Under the pieces are notes generated by a model. The model made no database searches and had not been told where the DNA came from. It was given only the letters and a program-made list of their open reading frames with translations. Positions 1 to 10,164 of a stretch of DNA of 64,000 nt are shown here, in pieces. Source of the DNA: Takakia lepidozioides (taxonomy: Eukaryota; Streptophyta; Takakiopsida; Takakiales; Takakiaceae); assembly GCA_030704615.1 (NCBI GenBank), contig CM060731.1, positions 15,872,001 to 15,936,000 on the forward strand, in the 5' to 3' direction. Within the stretch, counting starts at the first letter, position 1. Each line of letters starts with the position of its first letter. Made by a program: the position numbers and the translations under genes.

Positions 1-759
1 CACGAGTTTACTTTGGTAGTTTTGATGGGGCGTAAGTTGTCTCTCTGTTATGGTGAACAGACAGCGTCCGCTGAGCTTGCTTGGATAGCTTTGATGTAAG
101 CACACATGAACGGAAAGGAAAGGAAAGGAGGAGAGGAGGAGAGTTGTACGACAGGACTCAGGACGCAGGGCTCTGGAGGCAATTCGGCCTTGTTCCTCAC
201 ATGCTGCGGGATGAAGAACAAAACGATCTGTGCTCAAACGGGCGCTAGGTACCGCTCGGGTGAATACTCTTATCTCTCTTTCTCGTTTCTTTCTTCCTCT
301 TGTCCCTTAAGCTCTTTGAGCTTCCAGGGGACGTTACAAGGACCATTTTATTTCTACTCCCGTCCAGGGTTCTCTTGCCCGCTATGTCTGACCAGCGCCA
401 TTGTCGATGTTTGCAGGTCAAGTGCAACACCTCAAAGAACACACATCTGAAGCTTCAAGCGACGCTTTAGGAACTGCTTTATGAATCCATAAGAACGCTA
501 CAAACGTTCTCTTTGTGGAACTCAAATATTTCGATGCAACCTTAACTACAGGTACTGAAGGTCATAAGGTCACTTGAATTTCGCGAATCTTGAGACTGCT
601 TTCCACCGGGCTATGTCTCGGTTTGCAGAAAGTGCAAGAAGAAGCAAAAATGGAAATACGGTCCCATTTGTGGTTGATGTACAAGTGAAATTAACTTATC
701 CGCACTGTCCGATTAAAACAATGTCTAGAATGTGTCACTTTTTCTCTCTTTGGGGCTCG
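1..759. other. no gene recognised
   Basis: Both strands have only short open frames without recognisable domains. A purine-rich stretch lies near 115-150. I see no RNA gene or repeat boundary before the terminal-repeat element that follows. Confidence 0.4.
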
Positions 760-767
760 TTTAGGAG

Positions 768-1638
768 GGGGTTGGTAGAGCATGAGCACACCGGTGAGCA
801 CAAATGGCCTGAGCGCACAAGAAAACGGAGGCGTGAGCTCAAAAACACGGCCATAGGGTACATTTGTTTGCACGGAAATCGAATAGGGTTCCAAAATAGC
901 GAAAATGTTACTTCCGCACCTATCTGAGTTTCTATTCTGTCCCTAAATCCTAATGAAAATAGGCACCCGAAATATGTATCTCAAGCTCCAAGTTCCACAT
1001 ATCTACAGCTGTGGTATCCTACAAAAAAAATAACACGTTAGGGAAAAATAAAGTCACAATAGCATCAAAACATAAATACCAAACAATAATTGAACAATTT
1101 AATATAATGAGGCAAACAACGAGTTTCGCCAGCAAAAATTTTAGGTGTCGTTGCGTAGGTCATTATCCAATGGTTTCGTGGGCGAAACAAAGTGTGTTTG
1201 AAAACACAATGTGAAGTTACCGTTGTGTATGTCATTGTCGAATGTTTTTTTTTGTTGGCGAAATAAATGTAGTTCTTTTTGGAATTGCTTTGTGCGTACT
1301 GCGGAATGCACCCATGCTTTCGTGGGCAAAACAAAATGAAATTCTTGTTTCGCGTATTGCTGATATGATCGAGTGTCACCTGCACTTGACTAAATTCCCC
1401 CGTATCAAAGCGATGGATTTTTTTGATGCATAAGGCACTGACCGGATATTGCTTATGCCCCAACTTTGTTTGCCTTGTGCTCACATAAGCACAATTTGGT
1501 CTGTGAGCACAAATTTCAAATTTTAGTTTCGTCGTAGCATCTTTTTGGGAATATTTGCGGAATTTCCGTCATTTTCTCTTCTGTTCACATGAGCACGTGC
1601 ACAGAGGCGTGAGCGTGCTCACGTGCTACCCAACCTCA
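768..1638. mobile_element. non-autonomous hAT-like element (MITE)
   Basis: The ends are imperfect inverted repeats: the left end reads GGGTTGGTAGAGCATGAGCAC-like, and the right end read backwards is TGAGGTTGGGTAGCAC followed by GTGAGCAC. An 8-bp direct repeat TTTAGGAG flanks both ends (760-767 and 1639-1646), the hAT target-site length, and it fits the nTnnnnAn preference. The word GAGCAC/GTGCTC recurs near both ends. Inside (1118-1340) a short motif like TCGTGGGCGAAACAAA recurs about every 75 bp. No transposase coding is visible, so the element would depend on a transposase elsewhere. About 870 bp. Confidence 0.6.
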
Positions 1639-1646
1639 TTTAGGAG

Positions 1647-2544
1647 AGAGAGAGGACTTTGACCGAAGCCAGCATAATTAAGCGACACTTGACGTTCCGA
1701 CTATTGTCCGTCATTGGCTATATGTAGAGCAATTTCTTAACGAGGGATTCTTTGGAAGGTCCAAAAATAAGAGATGGAAGGTCGGACAAATGGGATGGCG
1801 CAAAAAGGGGTGTGGATGCGGGTAATTTGGCTTGTGAGGTGTTAAGTGAAGCGAGAAAGAAGGCCCTTTTTTTCTTTTTTTTTTAAGAATGAGGGTGGGC
1901 CCTCCTTCTAGTTCTAGAGCTTTCCATAAGGAGGATGAGGCAGTTGGCCCTTCTAGAAGGCTCCACCACCGCCCTGAGAGACTTATATAAAGAAGGTTGG
2001 GGTAGAGGCTCTTATTTATGTTAGCTCTGGCCGGCGTCATATTAATATATACATAAAGAGGGTGAGGGCTGTTTTTTACAAGTTCCACCTCCACCTCACT
2101 TTGGTGGGCTCTACTAGTTAGGGCCCCCAAAGGATGTAAATTTGGAACCTAAACCATCTACAAATGAATGGAAAGCTTATGGGCTTTATGGTGTAGATAG
2201 TACTACATATTCACTTCACAATCTTCAAAACATCGTTCTATAGGCATACATGAAATGTAGTAAAGTGCGTTGCAAAGCTAATTTCAACCAAGAAATTCAG
2301 TGTCGCATAAAGACAATCTGAAGTAATAAAAGTATAAATTTGTCATATAACTCAGTAGACATCCTATATAGAAGTATATCTATACATTATAGAACTAACA
2401 TGAGAGACTCTCATAGCGTAGGGCCTCTTCAAAAAGAACCACTCTACTTGCAAACCTACAAGCATACGCTCCCAACTATGACCTTAAATCATGCATGACA
2501 ACAACGATGTGACCAACACTACTAGTTACTTTAAGAGACTTTGA
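1647..2544. other. intergenic, nothing recognised
   Basis: Short open frames only, with AT-rich stretches and a T-run near 1867-1884. No domain, RNA gene or clear repeat was found by eye. Confidence 0.35.
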
Positions 2545-3650
2545 GCATAATCAAAATAGTTTTGGGAAGAACCTTGTTTTCACGAGAGTGTTCAGCTTAC
2601 GAGGCTTCATTCCAGAATCAATGCAATGCATACATGCATACCTTATGTCATCCTTGTTGGACTGTCCCTAACTCTTTAGGCCAAGTGATGCATTTCTGGA
2701 TCTTAGCTTGTGCACTCTTTGATGGAAACATACCTCATATCTCTGTACACCTTGTAGCATATTGGCATGATTTGGACATAGCATGTCCAAAACAAGAACC
2801 CTGAAATGGTTCACTCAACCCTAGACTTTTACAGCTTACAACCGTCCTCAATGCCAATGTCATACTGGCCAAATTTTTCTTCTTCATTTTTTACATAGCA
2901 CATGATCTTCTTTGTGAGGGAAAACTTCTCAAGAAGTTGATATAATTTTACTGCCATAGCTGCTCCAGTAGATTCAAGTGGCTTCAAACAACCCAAGAGT
3001 GACATGTTTGGGTTCCCATTCACTAGTTACAAAGTTTACAACAAGGGCAAATACATCGTGAGCTCCTTTTGACATCCTCAGGTCAAAGCTTACGCTGGCT
3101 GAGATACATGTAGACAAAGCAAGGTGTATAAAAGTATATATGGTTTTCTCAACCAATTTGGGTAACATATCATCAGTGAAGAACTTTCTCAATGGAAAAA
3201 CAACACGAGGGCACAGTCGTAAGCAAAGTCTTTGTAACCATATGCTCTATATTGTCCTAAGGGGCATATAGGACTTGATGACAAAGAGGATTAGATCCTC
3301 TAAGAAACCTTTCTGAACCTCATGATATTTTTTGAAAAGATCGATGACGTCAAAAAATTCTGAAAATATCAATAGGGCTGATACCTACTCTTTGCTTTGA
3401 TTTTTGTCGTTTTAAACGATCTTCGATTTACTATTTTCTTCTTCCTCCCATTTTGCAGACAGAGTAGAGTGCTCAATTTCCATATGCTTCTTCATAGCAC
3501 TAATTCCATTAGTCTTATTATATGTAATCAATCATTTGCGACATGGACACAATGTTACAATGGCTCACCCTAGGGTTGCATTGTGACAAATAATGCAGCG
3601 CATTACCTGGGAATTGTCCACATCCACCTCTGGACCATCATTGATGGCAA
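2545..3650 (-). pseudogene. decayed BED-zinc-finger hAT-family transposase
   Basis: Read on the minus strand from about 3640 downward, the conceptual translation gives a BED-type zinc finger (Cys-x2-Cys, then His-x4-His in a segment ending KKHMEIEH), then a central region with FLEDLILFVIKSYMPL and LPKLVEKT, then the conserved block MSKGAHDVFALVVNF, then GLFE, LTKKI, and CFGHAMSK and CITWPK near 2700. This order is that of plant BED/hAT transposases with an RNase-H-like core. The pieces lie in different frames with several stops (for example around 2829-3023 versus 2974-3192), and the N-terminal start is not identifiable. It cannot encode a transposase now. Element ends were not located. It is not evidently the source of the non-autonomous elements nearby. 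Confidence 0.7.
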
Positions 3651-3756
3651 AAATAACCTACATGTGGGTGAGTTGCGATTGTATGGCTTCCACCATAGCC
3701 CTTGTTTTCTCAACGTTGAAAGATGAACTTCATGTTCGTCCAATGTATTATTTGTC

Positions 3757-3916
3757 AGACAACCAGCATGTAGCCAAGTGGTAATGGGCACATACCATGT
3801 GTGGATATGGTTGTGGGTTCAAACCCGAAGGTGTCCACCTTTCAGCTGGAAGGCAGTAGCCCTTGTGGTGAAGTGACACCATAAGTTACGTTCCCTTTGG
3901 GAGGCGTCATACTTTT
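3757..3916 (+). mobile_element. tRNA-derived SINE, copy 1
   Basis: The head contains an RNA polymerase III A box (TAGCCAAGTGG, 3771-3781) and B box (GGTTCAAACC, 3816-3825) about 35 bp apart, as in a tRNA-like promoter. The body reads GGTGTCCACCTTTCAG, then CAGTAGCCC, and ends with GTGACACCATAA and a small hairpin around CCCTTTGGGAGGCGTCAT. An 11-bp direct repeat TATTATTTGTC flanks it (3746-3756 and 3917-3927), which is the mark of LINE-driven insertion. The same body occurs at 5898, 8215 and, inverted, at 9260. Confidence 0.78.
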
Positions 3917-4311
3917 TATTATTTGTCCCCTCAACAAATGGACGTTGTACACCCAACTCTATTTCATCTCTTTCATTTTCCACTTTGATTTGTCCAACAT
4001 CTACACTCTCTGTTGGCTGCCCATAACTATCATCTGCACTTCCTGAAGATTCTCCCAATGGAGCACATTGGAGATCAGATATTTTGGGACATAGTTGGTG
4101 GGCAGGTAACATGTACACATCCATTGCAAAGCATATGGAGTACAAGAAGACGACCCTAATGCAAGAGCAAAGAGAGCTAGAGACAAGGGTAGGACAAGGG
4201 TAGGACAAGGGTACCTAGAGACAGGGGTACCCTAGGTACCATCGGTACCACTACCCCCTCTGGTTACCCGGTGTCCCCTAGACACATGTTTTCTTTATAG
4301 GCCCACCTCTA

Positions 4312-4372
4312 AAAAGAGGCAGTAGCCGTGTGGCGAAGTGGCTCTTAGTTACGCCGGTCTCGGCCGGAGTTT
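4312..4372 (+). mobile_element. SINE 3' fragment (same family)
   Basis: The segment with GGCAGTAGCCGTGTGG and GAAGTGGCTC matches the distal half of the SINE family in this window, without the A-box/B-box head. It is short and diverged, so this is a weak call. Confidence 0.35.
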
Positions 4373-5051
4373 TCTCTCTCAGTTAGAGACACTAAATTGT
4401 CACAGGGCCCCTAAACATACTGTACAAGTTCCTACGAACAGATTTTTCTTTGCACAAACTTGTTTAAAATAAGAGAAGCTTTGACTTCTGAACAAGTGAA
4501 ATGAGCATGAATATTGGCTACAAAGTGAGTTGGATGTTCTACCAACACAATTTGGAATGGCGGCAACACCGACAGCAAGATCTCAAGCAGATTGTAATCG
4601 TCCGTAGTCATGAAAGCTTCATGCCATCCTTGCCACAAAAAGACAACACCCAAACAAATATGAAAGCTATCCAACAGCTTCAAAGTACAACCAAGGCCTA
4701 CTCTTTCTGCGCATGTTGTGTATGTATGTGCGGCTCATATATGCCTATGTCTATGCCTTTGTCTCAACTATTGCCAAGCCTCTAGCCCGCTTCCAAGCCT
4801 TTCATCATCCTCTTTGCAATGGCCCATTGTACAACACCAACGATAAATTATCCCAACTCCATTAGCCCTAACTATCTAAAGCACTACCACTTGCCTCTTC
4901 TTGTGTAATTCCCTCCATTCTAGATTATTTGCTCCCTCTATTCTAGATTCTTCCCCAAACTTGGTTGGCGCATGGAGTGCACGTGGGCCCCGCATGTAAC
5001 TAGCCATTGGAGTTCAGATAAATTCTTGGACGTCTTGGCCGCGCCTTTGGT
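4373..5051. other. intergenic, nothing recognised
   Basis: A minus-strand frame at 4432-4683 (83 codons) has no recognisable domain. Just upstream (4175-4250) is a short satellite-like run of GGTACC and GGTAGGACAAG words. No other signal was seen. Confidence 0.3.
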
Positions 5052-5870
5052 CACTACAACAGAAGGTGGGATTTACGACTATCCATTTCACTACATTTAT
5101 AGTCGCAAGTATATATATATATATATATTTTACCAATACCAAGCATAATCGCAAACGGGCAAGCAGTGAAGTAAGACTAGTAGTCGTATGTGACAATGAA
5201 AACATTTCACCGTTGTGGGTCCAGTAAGGGTAGTCTTGACACTTTCATTTTGAACCACAACTCCCCATTTGCTTATGCGGAGTTCTTTCAAATACTATTG
5301 GTGAGAATACAGTGAAGTGAAAGTTGTGATTGTTACTACGATTATTTTATTATTTCACTAGGTAGTCAGAACCAAAATTTCATATTGCACTATACAGTGA
5401 ACTATGGAAATATATGATTATGAACCAAGAAGATATTCGACAATTATCGGTGAACATACAGTTATAAAGTTCACTGGGAAAGCTAGCATGTACCAACATT
5501 TTAATGAGGAATGGTGGTGATAAATACTACGACCAATAGTATATAGTATATTCACTATTGAGCTTAAAATTGTAGTTTCACTTAGTACTATGTAATGTTT
5601 AAGTTTAAGTAAGTACATTCGGTTTAGAAAGTGTTATTTTTGTTATGAATATGCTCGACAGTAGATAGTTTCACTACAAGTATGGAAATGCGGTATTGGA
5701 TAACACCATAGGGAAATTGGCAGGTTAAAATCCATATTTGACTGTCTTGAAGGAAAAGTTTCAGAGAAAATAACCAAATAGTGATAGCTAAATAGTGAAA
5801 TTGTTTGACTACACATGCAATGGGTCTAATTGTCTAATTGTTTGACTACTCGTGAATACTTGTTGAGTCT
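5052..5870 (+). mobile_element. CACTA-like (EnSpm) element end with subterminal repeats
   Basis: The sequence starts CACTACAACAGA, the typical terminus of CACTA DNA transposons and identical over 12 bp with the start at 63266. Over the next 800 bp the words GTGAA and TTCAC recur in both orientations about every 30-60 bp (near 5168, 5205, 5313, 5353, 5398, 5452, 5472, 5551, 5578, 5665), like transposase-binding subterminal repeats. The opposite CACTA terminus was not found, so the right boundary is arbitrary and the element may be truncated. A TA dinucleotide run lies at about 5111-5129. Confidence 0.45.
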
Positions 5871-5897
5871 CTCGCTATAGCTATATATTTTGCTCGA

Positions 5898-6069
5898 CAA
5901 CCAACATGTAGCCATGTGGTAATGGGCACATATCACGTTGGATGTAGTTCTGGGTTCAAACCACGGTCATGAAGGTGTCCACCTTTCAGTTGGAAGGCCG
6001 TAGCACTTGTGGTGAAGAGACGCCATAATTTACGCTCCCTTCGGGAGACATATATATTATTATTATATC
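5898..6069 (+). mobile_element. tRNA-derived SINE, copy 2
   Basis: It starts CAACCAACATGTAGCC, with an A box (TAGCCATGTGG) and a B box (GGTTCAAACC). It carries the family body and the hairpin tail CTCCCTTCGGGAG, then an ATT/TAT-rich tail. Near-identical 8-bp repeats TTGCTCGA (5890-5897) and TTGCTCAA (6070-6077) look like the target duplication. Confidence 0.75.
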
Positions 6070-6189
6070 TTGCTCAATAGTAATTACCATAACCTTGTAA
6101 ATCATTGCAAAGGGAAGAGAAATTCGACTTACAGTCGAAAGATTTAACCCTGCAAATGTTTGGTTTACAAATGGTTTTTAGCAACCGAC

Positions 6190-6485
6190 CTAAAATGTCA
6201 AAAAGACATCCCAAAATGTTTTCCCAAACCATGATCTACAGTGTAGAATGCTAAACATCTTTATATCCTACTCAAAAACTTGAACTTCCATAGAACCTAT
6301 AAATAGATAACGTCATAATTGTTTGTCTTCCCTAACAATTTACAATTGCAATGAACCAAAAAGACATTCCAAAAGTCATCCCAAATCATGATCTTCAGTG
6401 TTGAGTGCTAGACATCGTCACATCCTACTCAAAAACTTGAACTTCCATGAACTTGTAAACCAATTGTTTGTCTTCCTTGATAGTC
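6190..6485. repeat. tandem direct repeat, two units of about 160 bp
   Basis: The block AAAAGACATCCCAAAA, ATCATGATCT-like, CCTACTCAAAAACTTG and TTGTTTGTCTTCC around 6199-6340 recurs from 6358 to 6480 with substitutions and a few indels. No coding function is visible in either unit. Confidence 0.55.
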
Positions 6486-8043
6486 TCCACACTAACTTAG
6501 AAAGAGACAATGTCATCATAGGCACAATTGTTTTGTCAACAAAGATACAATAATATCCATTTGGATAGTCCTTTGTTCTGCCATAAACTTTGGCAACATT
6601 GGCCAGAAGCAACCACAATGAAGAAATCCTCAAAGATCCGTAGATAGACGTTATCGCCTTTCCTACTGCAGAGTTAACAAACAAGTGCCATGTCAGTCCA
6701 AGTAAGCATATATGTGTGCATGTGGTATTTTTGTCTTTCATATGGAGTTTGTGAAATTTATTGAATACATGTGTGTGGTTGTATGGTCACACAAATATCT
6801 AAGCAGACTAGGCTATAGGAAAGGGAAATCGGAAATGTCATAATGCTTTGGTTGAATATACAAGCTTGCATTATATATATGCCATTCGTTATCCCCACAA
6901 ATTAAATTAACTTACAATTAACATATATAATTGCATGATAGCAACACGTGGCTCCTCCTCAACCAATGTTGTCATCCTACAAATTACATGACAAGTAGAT
7001 GTTGGTGTATTTAGTCATTCATATAACTTAAATCAGATAAGTTTGTTTTATCTAAAGAACATATAAATGTTAATATTTTGGAAGTTAAAACAATTTCATA
7101 GTGTAGGAAGTTTGGAATAGGGTGGGATTACAGACTGGTTAATTAAATCACTATGCAATAGTCCATGTCACACCACGTCGTTGCCACGTGGCCATGATTT
7201 TTTGGTAATTGTCCCAAATAACCAACGTCCTAAATTACCACTGTCTGAAATAACATGTCCTATAAAACCAGAAAAACAATTTGGTGATTATGTCCAAAAT
7301 CACAGAAAAACTAGTAAAATGGCTAGTTATTAGTTGGCCTATTGTAGTTGTGGTTTGGTACATTTTTTTGTAAGCTTTTATTATGGGAGGCATGGGACTA
7401 ATAGAGAGAAGGCTAGTGGGTAGGTTGTATTGTGGCAGGGGGCTGGCCATTGGCATTTGTTTGCTATGATTTTGCTTATGTGTGAGGGAGAGATATAACC
7501 TTGAGGGAGCACTAACTTAGTGGGGTGTTTCTAACATGTATGGGAGGTCTATATACCTTACTAGCCTGGCCTTTGATGTATTTTTGACTAATATACGCGG
7601 GAGCATGTGGGAAACTAACCAAGCTTTAAGCTTGACTAGGTGCATATGTCAACTAAGTTGCTTGTGGTTAAGTGAGTATGAGTGAGTGAGGACTGTGATT
7701 AACTAGACTCATTAAGGTAAGCCCCGAGACCACATTTTGTAATATGGTAATTGTATAGTGAGAGGAATGATAGGCTCTTCGGCTCATATTGAGACATTGC
7801 AAAACATGAAAGATGCAAAAGTTCATTTTTTTAAAGCTAAGGTCTTTGGGGTTTTGAAGTGAGAAAGATGACCGTTCTCCACTGACACCTATCCGTTTGA
7901 CCACTTAGATGTGGACGGATCCGGAAAAAGACCCACCAATAGAGTTTAATAGTACTGCAGCTAAAAATTTGGGATTGTGTTTTTTTAATAAATAATAATA
8001 ATAATTTTAAATAAAATTTTAATTTTTTTTAAAATCAAAGGGT
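6486..8043. other. AT-rich intergenic, nothing recognised
   Basis: A minus frame at 6418-6741 (107 codons) shows no known domain. The rest is AT-rich, with an AATAAT/TTTTAA-rich stretch near 7980-8040. No RNA gene or element end was found. Confidence 0.3.
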
Positions 8044-8132
8044 AGAAAGCCCTTTAAATCATATTGAAGAAGTCCTGGAAGTCTGTTTTGGTTATTTTTT
8101 CCAGGACTTCTTTAATATGTTTTTTGCTTTCT
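8044..8132 (+). other. miRNA-like or MITE hairpin
   Basis: The 21-nt arm at 8060-8080 pairs with 8099-8119 (arm core GAAGTCCTGGAA with TTCCAGGACTTC) with a single G-T wobble and an 18-nt loop. A second outer pairing joins AGAAAGC (8044-8050) and GCTTTCT (8126-8132) across a small internal loop. The geometry resembles a short plant miRNA precursor or a minimal hairpin MITE. Expression cannot be judged from sequence, and I do not recognise the arm as a known miRNA. Confidence 0.4.
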
Positions 8133-8214
8133 ATTCTAAATGGGGAACCTAATTAAAAAAAAAAAACATTTCCCCCCCCTATCTATTTTCAATTGCCTTA
8201 ATATATCGTAGGGT

Positions 8215-8400
8215 CAACCATATTATAGGCCAATGGATGGTAATGGGTATATACCACCTTAGAAGTGATCATAGGTTCAGTCCACCAATTGGTGTCACGG
8301 AGATGTCCACCTTCTTGACTAAAGGTAGTAGCCGTCCCGGATCAAGAGGTGACACCATATTTTACGCTTCCTGTGGGAGGCGTCAAATAAATAAATAAAT
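8215..8400 (+). mobile_element. tRNA-derived SINE, copy 3 (diverged)
   Basis: It is alignable to the family from CAACCATATTATAGGCC through GGTAATGGGTATATACC, GGTTCAGTCC (decayed B box), GATGTCCACCTTC, GGTGACACCATATTTTACG and GTGGGAGGCGTCA, ending in an (AAAT)n tail. The A box is degraded, so this copy is probably transcriptionally dead. Confidence 0.65.
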
Positions 8401-8429
8401 ATAGAAAAAGGGAAAAATTTGGTTTGGAC

Positions 8430-8779
8430 TAGTGTTGGGTGGTTATTTGATTTTTTCATAACCGGCGGTTCCGGTTGCTTCAAATTTTAGGAAACTATTA
8501 ACTTGCGGTTGCGATTATTTAATTATTTTATGGCTAGATATAACCTGCGGTTGCGGTTACTTGCAAAAACCTCAAATAACCGGCGGTTCTCATCAAATAA
8601 CCGTGGGTATTGGGCGGTTCTTTGGTTGGTTATTTGAATCCCTGACCGCCGGTGGTTCCTAATTGGACCGGTTACTTCATGTTTCACCTCCGCCGGTCGT
8701 ATGTATGTGTATATACATATATAACTGGATAGGTAACCGCAGGGTATTAGAGAGAAATATAAATAACCGCCCAACACTG
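8430..8779. mobile_element. hAT-like non-autonomous element, stack member 1
   Basis: The left end TAGTGTTGGGTGGTTATTTG and right end (reverse complement) CAGTGTTGGGCGGTTATTT are terminal inverted repeats. The 8-mer GTTTGGAC flanks it on both sides (8422-8429 and 8780-8787). The 350-bp interior is filled with short repeats of the type CGGTTATTTG, GCGGTTGCGGTT and their complements. It has no coding capacity. Confidence 0.7.
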
Positions 8780-8787
8780 GTTTGGAC

Positions 8788-9667
8788 CAGTGTTGTGCGG
8801 GTTCTGCCTTTTTAAGGAACCCGCCGGGTCCGGGTGCGGGTTTTTTTTCGGAGCCAAGTCCTTTTCCGGATCCGAGTTTTTGAAATTTGGAAAATCCGGG
8901 TCCGGGTTGGGGTCCGGGTTTGTTTACAGGTTGGGGTTAGGGTCCGGGTAGTTGTTGGGAAATATTAACGTCACGGGTTCGGATCCGGGTCCTAATTTAT
9001 TGATTAAATAAATTAGAAAAATATATATTAATTAGAGATAAAATTATTTTTGGCTGGAAAAAACTTTAAATCCTAATAATGAATTTTATTTTTTAGAGAC
9101 ATTCCTTCAAAATATACCATGAATATGAATATGTATACCATGAATAAGAATTAAAATAGAAGTTTGAGTTCCATTCTCTATTTTTCAATATCAATTCTTT
9201 AAACATGTTAAGAATAGTAATATGCCTCAAGGGTAGATCACTGTAGCATGGATGTGTGGGATCTGGCCTAATAATAATATATGACGTCTCCTTTGGGAGG
9301 TGTAAATTATGGTTCCATAGGGCACAACTTTGTGACACCACTCCGTGGATTGAACCCACAACCGCTTTTGAGGTGGTATGTGGGCATTACCACTGGCTAC
9401 AACGTTGTGGGGCTGGCTGCTGCAGTGGCCTATCGCTGCTCCTCCCCTCCACACATGACAAAACCTACCAGATCTAAGGTGGACCCCGCATGCCCAATGT
9501 GAAATTAAGACCACCGAAACTGACCCCCTACATTGGCCCGCAGGCTTAGAAATGAACCTGGGTCAGGGTCCGGGTTTTTTGTGATAGCACAGGTCCGGGT
9601 GCAGGTGCGTGTAACCCGGATCCTAACCCGCCATGTACCGGCATCAAAACCGACCCCCACAACACTG
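8788..9667. mobile_element. hAT-like non-autonomous element, stack member 2
   Basis: The left end CAGTGTTGTGCGGGTTC and right end (reverse complement) CAGTGTTGTGGGGGTCG form the terminal repeats. GTTTGGAC flanks it at 8780-8787 and 9668-9675. Subterminal zones are dominated by CCGGGTCC/GGGTCCGGGT words at both ends. A SINE in reverse orientation is nested inside. It encodes nothing recognisable. Confidence 0.65.
9260..9412 (-). mobile_element. tRNA-derived SINE, copy 4, nested in a hAT-like element
   Basis: Read on the minus strand it gives TTGTAGCCAGTGG (A box), GTAATGCCCACATACC, GGGTTCAATCC (B box), GGTGTCAC, ATAATTTACACC and CTCCCAAAGGAGACGTCAT, followed by an ATT-rich tail. It sits inside the second stacked hAT-like element, so it inserted later. 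Target duplication is unclear. Confidence 0.65.
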
Positions 9668-9675
9668 GTTTGGAC

Positions 9676-10156
9676 CAGTGTTGGTCTGGTATGGGTGTCA
9701 GACCCAAGTATCAATGCTGGTATCAACCCTGGTATCAAGGACCAGACCAGCCTGATCTTTAAGTTCTACATACCCGGTCATATACCAGACCAGGCTGGTA
9801 TCCGTTTTGTCATACCAGCCACAATACCAGTACCCGCCCCCCTCTTCCTCATTTACTCTGGTATTGTATTATACTAATTTATGTGTACATACATGTAATT
9901 ATTTATATCTACTATATGTTTATTGTATTTTTTTCACTTGATATGTGATAAACCTATAAGTCAAGATGGCTTTGGAATGATATCAGAATTGATACTCATA
10001 CCAGCTGGTATTGTGGTCATGATACTCATACTCATACCAGTATCTGGAAAAATATACATCCACCATTATATTGACCAAATTGGTATGGAAGTTTTGTGAT
10101 GGGGCTGGTACTAGGACCAGTCTGGTATGTCAAAAACCTACTACCCACCAACACCG
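9676..10156. mobile_element. hAT-like non-autonomous element, stack member 3
   Basis: The left end is CAGTGTTGGTCTGGTAT and the right end (reverse complement) is CGGTGTTGGTGGGTAG. GTTTGGAC flanks it at 9668-9675 and 10157-10164. CTGGTAT/ATACCAG words are repeated more than ten times, concentrated near the ends. It has the same internal theme as the element at 10665-11213, so these two are probably one family. Confidence 0.65.
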
Positions 10157-10164
10157 GTTTGGAC

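Noticed and set aside
574-927. 117-codon plus-strand frame as a gene
   Set aside because: No domain or codon signal, and it overlaps the left end of a MITE.
3771-3826. tRNA gene from the A and B boxes
   Set aside because: No acceptor or anticodon stem can be folded, and the same sequence recurs as a SINE with target duplications.
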